From the NCBI GenBank assembly GCA_030740335.1, contig JASLXL010000179.1:1-14284 (forward strand): 14,284 bases of DNA. Reading direction: 5' to 3'. Made by a program: the position numbers and the translations under genes. The stretch comes from SAR202 cluster bacterium. GTDB lineage: Bacteria > Chloroflexota > Dehalococcoidia > SAR202 > CAJWER01. Under the pieces are notes generated by a model. It had not been told where the DNA came from. It did no database searches and saw only the letters and a list, made by a program, of their open reading frames with translations. Of the stretch, positions 6,501-12,763 are shown in pieces; within the stretch, counting starts at the first letter, position 1; each line of letters begins with the position of its first letter.

Positions 6501-6579
6501 GTGAGGTTGAAGAGAACGTGAGGACGATTGACTAGGCTGGCCGCCAGAAACCTACGAAATATCGCCTACGCGACGCTTC

Positions 6580-7500
6580 TTAGCGGCCCGTAAACACCGG
6601 CTGGGTCCACGCCTTCTTTCCGTTGGTATCGCGCACTGTGGCACGAACGTAGCCTTCGTCCCCGCTGATGTCGTACTTTGCGTCCATGCCAGTCTGCTCG
6701 TGCAGTAACTTGCCGTTACGGCCGGTGAACGCGGTCGTGAATTCCGTATACTGATCAGGCTCTATGGTGAGGCTGACCTGCTCCGGGCTCATGTCGAGTT
6801 CGGACAGAGCCACCCCTGTCGAGGCGTAGAAATCACCAGCGGCCATGGCGTCCACGATGGCTTTTGAAGACAGCACCTCAGCGCGAACCACGACCCAGCC
6901 TCGCCCGGGGTTTGCCTGGTCTGGCCCGAAGTCACTGTAGTTATGCGAATCGTCAGCTGCCACACCGAATATCGCTCTGCCAGCGCTCAGGACCCCATCC
7001 CATATCTGCTCGTAACTGGGTCGTCCGGGTGCGCCTTCCACATTGGCGACGTGCACGCCGTTGAAGATCTCCAAGAGGTTAGCGCCGACAACCTGCTTTA
7101 GGGCTTCATCATCGAATGCCCACTGGTAGTTCGGATGGTTGATCGACGCTATTCCGCCGGCCTGGTGTATCGCGTCGACGTTGGCCTGAAGGGTAGAGAC
7201 GACATCGCCCGCGTCGATCGGCTCGACCATTCGGTTGATGCCGATGCCGTTGATGTGCACGGGTACAGTCCCCTCATTGAGCCTTATCGAAAGCTCCTCA
7301 CCGGGCACCATCAGGGGCCTCTTGAACCGTCGCTGTCCTTCGGCGTGGTCAATAATAGTGAGGTGGTTGTGGTCGCTCAAGACCAGGAAGTCATAGTCGT
7401 GTTGTCGGTACCAGCGCACCACTGTCCGAGGGTCCGCGTCGCCATCCGACTCGAGAGTGTGGGTGTGAATGTTGCCCTTGAGCCATCGTGTTTTCGCCAT
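6580..7500 (-). CDS. PHP-domain metallohydrolase, copy 1 (CehA/McbA-like)
   Basis: A 306-residue PHP-domain protein. Metal-ligand motifs run in order: HTHT (H12, H14), SDHNH (D43, H44, H46), GEE (E68/E69), H82 in VHINGIG, NHPN (H122), and DDSH (D183, H186). This is the polymerase/histidinol-phosphatase-type trinuclear metal centre. The C-terminal ~90 residues form a beta-rich appendage ending GYVRATVRDTNGKKAWTQP. Composition and length fit the CehA/McbA group, whose founding member CehA hydrolyses the carbamate insecticide carbaryl; the native substrate here is unknown. The ATG at 7500 was chosen because it aligns exactly with the start of copy 2 and has AGGGA 6 nt upstream; 37 further codons are open upstream but overlap copy 2. 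It follows copy 2 by 7 nt, so it belongs to the same operon. Confidence 0.9.
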   Translation of the reverse strand: MAKTRWLKGNIHTHTLESDGDADPRTVVRWYRQHDYDFLVLSDHNHLTIIDHAEGQRRFKRPLMVPGEELSIRLNEGTVPVHINGIGINRMVEPIDAGDVVSTLQANVDAIHQAGGIASINHPNYQWAFDDEALKQVVGANLLEIFNGVHVANVEGAPGRPSYEQIWDGVLSAGRAIFGVAADDSHNYSDFGPDQANPGRGWVVVRAEVLSSKAIVDAMAAGDFYASTGVALSELDMSPEQVSLTIEPDQYTEFTTAFTGRNGKLLHEQTGMDAKYDISGDEGYVRATVRDTNGKKAWTQPVFTGR

Positions 7501-7507
7501 TCGATCC

Positions 7508-8428
7508 CTACTCCCCAAGAAAAACTGGCTGGGTCCAGGCCCGCGCGCCCGTGGAGGCCCTGACCGTTGCGCGGACATACCCCTCGTCGCTCTTAATCTC
7601 GTACCGCGCATCCTGCCCTACGACCTCAAGCAGCGTCCTGCCGCCCTTGCCAGTGAAAGTTGTCCAGTGGACGGTTTCGCCGTCGTCTTCGATGCGCAAC
7701 TCTATCGAGCCGGTCGTCACGTTAAGCTCCGATAGGGCAATCCCTGTCGATGAGTAGAAGCTGCCCGTGGCCAATCCGTCCACGATCGCATCCACCGATA
7801 GCTCCTCGGCCCTGACCACGACCCAGCCGCGTCCTGGGTTGCTCTGGGTCGGCGACCAGTCGTGATAGCGGTGCGAGTCGTCCGTGGCAACGCCGAAAAT
7901 GGGCTTGCCCGACGTCAGGACGGCGTCCCAAATCTTGTCGTTGCTCGGTTTCTCGGGCCCACCGTAGATGTTTGTCTTGGGGTGCCCGTTGTACACCTCC
8001 AACAGACTGGCGCCAGTGATCTGCATGAGCGCCTCATGGTCGAAGGCCCAGCGGAAGTTGGGGTGGTTGATCGAGGCTATACCACCAGCCTGGAGGATGG
8101 CGTTCACATTGGCCTGGAGGGTGGCCACGACGTCGTCGGCGTCAATCGGCTCAACGACCCTGGAGATGCCAATGCCGTTGATGTGAATCGGGACCGAACC
8201 GCCCTTGATGTTGGCGGAAACCTCTTCGCCCGGCACCATCAGCGGCCTCTTGAACCGTCTACGACCTGATCCGTAGTCGAGCAGGGTCAGGTGATTGTGG
8301 TCGCTGAGTACCAGAAAATCGTAGTTATGCCGGCGGTACCACCTAACGACTCGCTCCGGAGTGTCGTCGCCGTCCGACTCCGTCGTGTGGGTGTGGATAT
8401 TGCCTTTGTACCACTTGAGCTTCGCCAT
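7508..8428 (-). CDS. PHP-domain metallohydrolase, copy 2 (CehA/McbA-like), first gene of the tandem
   Basis: Also exactly 306 residues, and aligns end to end without gaps to the downstream copy, with well over half of positions identical by eye. All metal-site motifs are kept at the same positions: HTHT 12-15, SDHNH 42-46, PGEE 66-69, HINGIG from 82, NHPN 121-124, DDSH 183-186. Differences cluster around 47-58, 72-78, 147-165 (FNGVHVANVEGAP against YNGHPKTNIYGGP) and the C-terminal beta domain, which suggests changed substrate preference after duplication. The ATG at 8428 has AGGAG 5 nt upstream; an in-frame ATG further upstream is less likely because the upstream codons have no family similarity. 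The promoter at 8499-8528 leaves a leader of roughly 65 nt. Confidence 0.9.
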   Translation of the reverse strand: MAKLKWYKGNIHTHTTESDGDDTPERVVRWYRRHNYDFLVLSDHNHLTLLDYGSGRRRFKRPLMVPGEEVSANIKGGSVPIHINGIGISRVVEPIDADDVVATLQANVNAILQAGGIASINHPNFRWAFDHEALMQITGASLLEVYNGHPKTNIYGGPEKPSNDKIWDAVLTSGKPIFGVATDDSHRYHDWSPTQSNPGRGWVVVRAEELSVDAIVDGLATGSFYSSTGIALSELNVTTGSIELRIEDDGETVHWTTFTGKGGRTLLEVVGQDARYEIKSDEGYVRATVRASTGARAWTQPVFLGE

Positions 8429-8498
8429 CGTCGCTCCTGGGCCCGAGTGGCTTGGTCGCCTCGGGGCCGTCGTACGCTTCAGTCGCCGCCCGGACACG

Positions 8499-8528
8499 AG
8501 TATATATATGTGTAGAATCCAGTGTCAA
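8499..8528 (-). promoter_or_regulatory. Sigma70-like promoter for the tandem PHP operon
   Basis: On the minus strand a perfect TTGACA (8528-8523) and TATACT (8504-8499, 5 of 6 matches) are 18 bp apart, within an alternating TATATATA run. The predicted start lies near 8492, about 65 nt before the ATG at 8428. This is the best promoter in the window. Confidence 0.7.
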
Positions 8529-8530
8529 CG

Positions 8531-8546
8531 CATAGGCTGGCCTATG
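8531..8546. promoter_or_regulatory. 7-bp inverted repeat just upstream of the PHP promoter (candidate regulator site)
   Basis: CATAGGC (8531-8537) and GCCTATG (8540-8546) are exact reverse complements with a 2-bp spacer. It begins 2 bp beyond the -35 box of the PHP operon promoter, a position that suits a transcription factor contacting RNA polymerase. Confidence 0.5.
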
Positions 8547-8593
8547 TGGAAGCGCTATTGTATTCAGGGGTCTGTCCTTCTCTGAGCGTGTGA

Positions 8594-8749
8594 TTACCCT
8601 TTACCTTCGATGTCAACTGGGGATCGATGGATGGGAAACTGGATGAAGTCCGAGTCTCCTCGGTCACCCGCTCCACCGACTGGCTGGATGCTCAGTACTT
8701 GTCCCAGTCCAATAACTTCAACATCTTCGGCGCCGAACAAACCCAGTAG
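8594..8749 (+). pseudogene. C-terminal remnant of a LamG / concanavalin A-like domain protein
   Basis: An open frame of about 50 codons reads FTFDVNWGSMDGKLDEVRVS followed by SVTRSTDWLDAQYLSQSNNF and a GAEQ ending before TAG (8747-8749). This matches the closing strand and helix of LamG/ConA-like lectin domains, often next to DUF2341 (G-x-x-D-E-V-R-x-S-x-x-x-R-S-x-x-W-I/L-x-A-x-Y, then F-x-x-F-G-x-E). A stop at 8591 bounds it on the left, and no further similarity appears upstream before the PHP promoter. The rest of what would have been a large extracellular protein is gone. The ATG at 8627 has no good ribosome-binding site, so it is not taken as a gene. Confidence 0.65.
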
Positions 8750-8840
8750 CTGACGTTCGGTTTGCTATCTGCCGCCTCTTTAGGTTGCGGTGGCTGTAGA
8801 TGTATTCTTGCCCAGAGACCTCTTCTCTTTTCGATCATGT

Positions 8841-8869
8841 TTGACTGATGCTGAGGCGCGCCATACCAT
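8841..8869 (+). promoter_or_regulatory. Candidate promoter of the P-loop ATPase gene
   Basis: TTGACT (8841-8846, 5 of 6) and TACCAT (8864-8869, 4 of 6) are separated by 17 bp, about 80 nt ahead of the GTG start at 8953. The remaining DNA from 8750 to 8840 shows no recognisable gene. Confidence 0.4.
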
Positions 8870-8952
8870 GTCGCCGGGATATTTGGGAATTCACGCCGAT
8901 ATCCAATTCGCAACTTGACACCTCTTCCTGACGCCGGGGAGAACAGAGGACG

Positions 8953-9537
8953 GTGGATTTGCTGACTGAACGGTCCAAGTCGGACCGAAGATGTTTCGCA
9001 TTGACTGGTGGCCCTGGCGTGGGGAAGACGGCACTGCTTGATCATCTTGGATCGATGGGTTTTGCCACCGTCAGGGAGGCGGCCCGAGACGTCATCCAAG
9101 AGCAGCTTCAACTCGATTCCAATATCCTGCCCTGGCGCGACCAGCGAGCGTTCCAGCGCCATGTGCTTGAGCTTCAACTGGAACGTGAGGATGCGGCCGA
9201 TGGCCCAGTCGTGTTCACGGATCGTGGCATTCCCGACGGGATCGCGTACCTCAGGGCCTACCACTTGAGTGTGTTTCGCATAATGCTTGAGCACGCGTGC
9301 GACCGATACGATGGCGTCTTCCTGATCGAACCTCATGGCGAGTATGTGGATGACGCCGAGCGTCGGGAGGATGCCGAGGAGGCGCTGATGCTCCACGCGG
9401 TCCTCAAGGAGACATATCAGAATCTGGGATATGAGCTAATCAGTGTTCCGCCAATGCCGGTTGCGCGCCGCTCTAAGTTTGTCATAGAGCGGATAGAAAA
9501 TATGATAACTACCACCGAAATGATTGAGTCGAAGTAG
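8953..9537 (+). CDS. P-loop ATPase/kinase-like protein (AAA_28 type)
   Basis: A 194-residue single-domain NTPase. The Walker A motif is TGGPGVGKTALLDHL (18-32), followed by the EAARDVI helix (42-48), a QR-F-Q-R-H element, and FTDRGIPDGIAYL (88-100) in the Walker B/DR position. It then has VFLIEPH (~116-122) and a long helix before the C-terminal VPPMPVARRSKFVIERI. This order fits the AAA_28 family, small predicted kinase-like ATPases of mostly unknown substrate, sometimes found as a module fused to thymidylate-kinase-like or NadR-like proteins. The GTG at 8953 is very close to AGAGGA (8945-8950); the in-frame TTG at 8959 has better spacing (8 nt) and would only drop two residues. It is a single-gene plus-strand unit between two minus-strand blocks, so context gives no clue to its role. 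Confidence 0.82.
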   Translation: MDLLTERSKSDRRCFALTGGPGVGKTALLDHLGSMGFATVREAARDVIQEQLQLDSNILPWRDQRAFQRHVLELQLEREDAADGPVVFTDRGIPDGIAYLRAYHLSVFRIMLEHACDRYDGVFLIEPHGEYVDDAERREDAEEALMLHAVLKETYQNLGYELISVPPMPVARRSKFVIERIENMITTTEMIESK

Positions 9538-9596
9538 CTAAAAGTACGCTGAAATATTCGGTCTCGGTGATCCCTACGTACTCTGTGGTGAACCGT

Positions 9597-10799
9597 CTAC
9601 ATCTTGTGGTTTCGAGGCCGAATAGAGTCCATCCTGAACGGACTATACGAGATATTGAGGTGCGGCGTCTCGATCCTTGCGTGATCGCTGTGCCGCGACT
9701 CCATGAGCGCTTCCAGCGCGCCGGTTACCAGTAGTGTCCGCTCCACAGGGTATTGCGGCTCGCCTGTAAGGAACATTTCTTGCACGTTAAGGCCGAGGTA
9801 GCTGAAGGGCTGATGCCTGTCGGCTCCGGGATTCAGTCCGGTCGATACTATGGCTTCGTTCGCACGCGCAGCATATCCGAATCCGCGCAAATGGCCCGGG
9901 AGCAGCAATACCGTTGCGCGGAGCCCGTCCGAATAATCCAGTAGAAACGCCGCTGGATTCGTGCAGTTGTCCTCCATGTGCCCTGCAGCCTTTGGCTGGA
10001 CGCGATCGACTGCGGCTTCCGCCAGTTCCCGCGACCAGACGTCATTGTGCCCTGCCGTCCACACCGCATCGCCCTCCAGACACTGCACCGCGGCGATTCC
10101 GGTCTCGCCGCCACTCCGGCGTTCTATCATGCACTGGAGTGTCTCCAACGCGTGGAAGCCGTAGGAGTCGAGACCGGTGACGTAGGAGTTGATGTAGCCC
10201 ACAGACACCGCGTCCGTAATCGTTGCGCCGATCTCGTGCTCAAGCTCCGGGGAGCGTTCTACTACGGGCAAAGACGATCCTGCCATGAATGGCACGCCCA
10301 ACTCCTGGGCCCGCGTGTACATCCACATAGCGTCCCGCCAGTTGAACGCCAGATGCTTGTCGTTGAAGACCGGAACAGAGCGGTCCGAGCTGGCGAACAC
10401 GCCGCAAATTTGCTCGAAGAAGTGACGACGAGGGTACAGTCGCTGCTCTTTCTCGTTTCTGGCGTAATCGCCGTGCTCGCCAATCAGGAGAATGCCGTCC
10501 ACGGCAAGTTCCCCGTCCTGCCAATCTGCGGCGGTCGGCCAGTGGGCCTGACTGGGAGGCACGAGGGTTAATGCACTACGGATGCTTGGGTACACGGTGA
10601 TGCCGTGGGCTTGGGCCGCTGCCATACCCACATCGGCGCCGTGTACCTGGTCCATGTAGATGGACACCAGGTCTACGCTGGGACTGATAAGGCCGTTGAC
10701 CGTAGGAAAGCCCTCCAGAAACTTGGACGCGATTAGGTCGGCGTGCGAGCCCTGGAAATAGGTGGTGACGATCGCGGCAATCTTCTTGCGTTCGGGCAT
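9597..10799 (-). CDS. Conserved protein of unknown function (about 400 residues)
   Basis: Well-formed alpha/beta protein that I cannot assign to a characterised enzyme family. From the Met at 10799 it begins ERKKIAAIVTTYFQGSHADL, a Rossmann-like first strand and helix. Polar clusters follow that look functional: ISPSVDLVSIYMDQVHGAD, LLIGEHGDYARNEKEQRLYP, VPVFNDKHLAFNWRDA, VPFMAGSSLP, GFHALETLQCMIERRSGGET, CLEGDAVW and HMEDNCTNPAAFLLDYSDGL. The histidines and acids of the GEHGD and NDKH segments and the GFHALE/ERR segment are candidates for an active site. No signal peptide or membrane helix. An upstream ATG at 10856 has AGGGG at better spacing and would add 19 residues of low-complexity character; the shorter start is preferred because the Rossmann-like core begins there. 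It follows the amidohydrolase gene on the same strand, so a shared pathway is plausible but unproven. Confidence 0.75.
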   Translation of the reverse strand: MPERKKIAAIVTTYFQGSHADLIASKFLEGFPTVNGLISPSVDLVSIYMDQVHGADVGMAAAQAHGITVYPSIRSALTLVPPSQAHWPTAADWQDGELAVDGILLIGEHGDYARNEKEQRLYPRRHFFEQICGVFASSDRSVPVFNDKHLAFNWRDAMWMYTRAQELGVPFMAGSSLPVVERSPELEHEIGATITDAVSVGYINSYVTGLDSYGFHALETLQCMIERRSGGETGIAAVQCLEGDAVWTAGHNDVWSRELAEAAVDRVQPKAAGHMEDNCTNPAAFLLDYSDGLRATVLLLPGHLRGFGYAARANEAIVSTGLNPGADRHQPFSYLGLNVQEMFLTGEPQYPVERTLLVTGALEALMESRHSDHARIETPHLNISYSPFRMDSIRPRNHKM

Positions 10800-10891
10800 A
10801 TTACTCGCTGGTCCCCCGAATCTGGATCCCACGACGTGAATTCTCGTTGGCGGCATGGGACGCCCCTAGTATGACCATCAGACCCCAACCA

Positions 10892-12022
10892 CTAGCCCCC
10901 AGTCCCCAATTCCAATACCCTTGCCGCCGTGCCCCCCATTATCATCTCCCTGTCATAGAGGCTCAGGAACTCGCAGTACTTCTCTATCCATTGCCGCGAC
11001 TGGCTGTAGGTGCAGAACCGGTTTTGGAACGGCATGTCAGTGCCCCACATGAGGTGGTCCGATCCTATGCGCTCCACCATCTGCTCAAGGGTGGGCCAAA
11101 CCTCGCGGTAGGGGAAGTCGAACATGTCGCCGAGGCGCACTGGGAAGCAGACCTCAAGGTTGCAGTTGTCGCTCTGAAATGGTTCCCATATCCCCTCGGG
11201 CAAGACGATCTTGCCGTCATCGACAAACAGGCGCCAGGGGAAGCCGTGGGTGAGGCTGCAGACGACTTCGGGGTAGCGCTCCATCCAACGCATCAAGATA
11301 CAGAGCTCGTTCATGTAGCCTTGACGTTGCTCCTCCTCGGTCAGTGAACGCTCGCGATAGCCGGGGCCTGAGCCGAGGGTGAAGAATATCGGAACCCCTA
11401 GGGATGTGGCTGCCTCCCAGAAGGGGCGGCAGAAGCCATCGTCCCACGGCTCATCGCTGACCATGTATGTGAAGGGATTGATCTTGATGGCATGCAGGCC
11501 TTCAGTCTTGATGGCTGTGGTCAACTCCGCGATGACTGCATAGGGTTCGTCCCTGATGCGCCACTCGTCCACCGGGGCCATCGACACGAACCGATCGGGG
11601 AACAACTTCACACATTCGGACAAGTAATCGCTGCCTCGGACCAGCATCGGGTCTGTGTGGATGAGGGCGACGTCGACGCCGGCGTAGTCCATCTCGCCAA
11701 TCATACTGGCGGGCGTGAATTCGCCGCCGAGCACGTTCGGAGGGAAGTACTGCTTGGTGTGCTCCTCCCCGTTATGGTCCCAGACAAACCGGCCGCGAAG
11801 GTGGTCGAAGCGGAACCCCTTGTCAGGCATATCGTCGATGTCCGATGATCCTTCGGGCGCAAGAACTGACGAGTCGGATGGGGCTCGGTCCCGTGTTCTG
11901 AACGCGGGTTGGTGGTGGCTGGCGTAGGCTGCTTGACCCCACCGCAAGTGTTCCTGCCCGCTGGCGTGTCCCGCCGGCGAGTCTACGGGCTCGAATATAT
12001 AGACGTGGGAATCGACTATCAT
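10892..12022 (-). CDS. Amidohydrolase-2 family protein with altered metal-site residues
   Basis: A 376-residue TIM-barrel protein of the Amidohydro_2 (ACMSD-like) family. Start chosen at the ATG at 12022, because AGGGA lies 8 nt ahead and the family's first strand (MIVDSHVYIFE) begins there; 43 upstream codons are open but unlike the family. Barrel landmarks: FTPASMIGEMDYAGVDVALI, LFPDRFVSMAPVD, GLHAIKINPFTY, PFWEAATSLGVPIFFTLG, SLTHGFPWRLF and LMWGTDMPF. Compared with typical members, the first-strand HxH is HVY (H6, Y8) and the strand-5 His is Thr (T215 in FFTLG), while H259 and D329 are retained. So the canonical metal site is incomplete. Members act as decarboxylases or hydrolases on aromatic acids and lactones; the substrate here is unknown. 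It is separated by ~90 bp from the unknown gene downstream. Confidence 0.88.
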   Translation of the reverse strand: MIVDSHVYIFEPVDSPAGHASGQEHLRWGQAAYASHHQPAFRTRDRAPSDSSVLAPEGSSDIDDMPDKGFRFDHLRGRFVWDHNGEEHTKQYFPPNVLGGEFTPASMIGEMDYAGVDVALIHTDPMLVRGSDYLSECVKLFPDRFVSMAPVDEWRIRDEPYAVIAELTTAIKTEGLHAIKINPFTYMVSDEPWDDGFCRPFWEAATSLGVPIFFTLGSGPGYRERSLTEEEQRQGYMNELCILMRWMERYPEVVCSLTHGFPWRLFVDDGKIVLPEGIWEPFQSDNCNLEVCFPVRLGDMFDFPYREVWPTLEQMVERIGSDHLMWGTDMPFQNRFCTYSQSRQWIEKYCEFLSLYDREMIMGGTAARVLELGTGG

Positions 12023-12056
12023 GTTGTTTTTCCCTCTATTTGCGCTGCTCGCCATC

Positions 12057-12078
12057 GTGAGCCGCTCGGGTAGCTCAC
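12057..12078. repeat. Inverted repeat in the amidohydrolase leader
   Basis: GTGAGC (12057-12062) and GCTCAC (12073-12078) pair perfectly around a 10-nt loop. On the minus strand the hairpin would form in the RNA 35-56 nt ahead of the amidohydrolase start. It may be a regulatory leader structure or coincidence. Confidence 0.3.
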
Positions 12079-12111
12079 AAAACTGCCTGTACCCCAACCA
12101 GGAGTCCCTCA

Positions 12112-12130
12112 GGCAGGTCACAGACCTGCC
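12112..12130 (-). terminator. Hairpin after the pxpBC-dedA operon (possible terminator)
   Basis: GGCAGGTC (12112-12119) and GACCTGCC (12123-12130) are exact reverse complements around a 3-nt loop, a stable GC-rich stem 28 nt beyond the stop of the DedA-like gene. There is no T-run after the stem on the minus strand, so intrinsic termination would be inefficient. It may instead protect the mRNA 3' end. Confidence 0.4.
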
Positions 12131-12157
12131 CTCCCTCGGGATCCATGCCACGATATT

Positions 12158-12763
12158 CTAGCCCGGCGCACTTCTCGTGCGTAACCTGTGAGCGAGATCA
12201 AGGGCGAGCAGGGGCGCGATCAGAGCAGTCCCAACGCCTACCGTGACCAACTCGAAATTTTCGCCGAGAAACTCCTCAATACGTTCGCCGTATATCATGA
12301 CTAGCACGCCAATGATCATGTAACGAGCACCGCGGCCGATGATAGAGGCGACGATGAATGGGCGGCGGTCCATGTTCAGTACACCTGCCGTTATCGCGAA
12401 TACCTTGTACGGTATCGGCGTGAATGCCGCGATTATGGTAGCCCACACGCCGTAGCGGCCAAGCCAACCCTCGGCAGCGTTCACGATTCGCTCGGAGAAA
12501 AAGCGATCGAGTATGGGCCGCCCCAGCCTGCCGCCCAACCAATGGCCCACGACGGCACCCGCGACGGAGGCAATGGTGACCATGATTGCGAGCCAGATAG
12601 CCAGATGCTGTTGTAGTAGGGCTACGAGGACCAGCAAAGGGTCCGGCGGGATGGGGAAAAATATCGATTCGGCGAAAGTTACGACGGCCAGGGCCAGAAT
12701 CGCCCACTCGCTGTCTGCGAAGGCGATCACCCAGTCGGAGAGGCTGTGGAACACTTCTATCAC
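12158..12763 (-). CDS. DedA/YqaA-family membrane protein (VTT domain)
   Basis: A 201-residue polytopic inner-membrane protein with the SNARE-associated/VTT domain. Residues 18-55 form the first hydrophobic re-entrant/helix region with ESIFFPIPPDPLLVLVALL (32-50). Residues 58-80 are a helix ending in GHWLGGRLGRP. The signature FTPIPYKVFAITAGVLN (114-130) and the GRGARYMIIG motif (143-152) follow, with a last helix at about 168-190. DedA proteins help maintain the proton-motive force and flip lipids such as undecaprenyl phosphate; the YqaA-like subgroup is less studied. The ATG overlaps the pxpC stop by 4 nt (ATGA), so translation is coupled to pxpC. A membrane protein in this position could also assist uptake or export linked to 5-oxoproline use, but that is only inference. 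Confidence 0.9.
   Translation of the reverse strand: MIEVFHSLSDWVIAFADSEWAILALAVVTFAESIFFPIPPDPLLVLVALLQQHLAIWLAIMVTIASVAGAVVGHWLGGRLGRPILDRFFSERIVNAAEGWLGRYGVWATIIAAFTPIPYKVFAITAGVLNMDRRPFIVASIIGRGARYMIIGVLVMIYGERIEEFLGENFELVTVGVGTALIAPLLALDLAHRLRTRSAPG

Noticed and set aside
8692..9396. A 234-codon minus-strand frame opposite the P-loop ATPase
   Set aside because: The plus strand carries an unmistakable Walker A protein; the opposite frame has no family features.
9543..9581. AGTACG/CGTACT inverted repeat between the ATPase and the unknown gene, as a bidirectional terminator
   Set aside because: Only a 6-bp stem with a loop of about 27 nt and no T-tract; easily chance.
9978..10571. A long plus-strand frame opposite the unknown 400-residue gene
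   Set aside because: The minus-strand frame is longer, has typical globular composition and sits in a same-strand gene series; the plus frame is Arg/Val/His-rich shadow.
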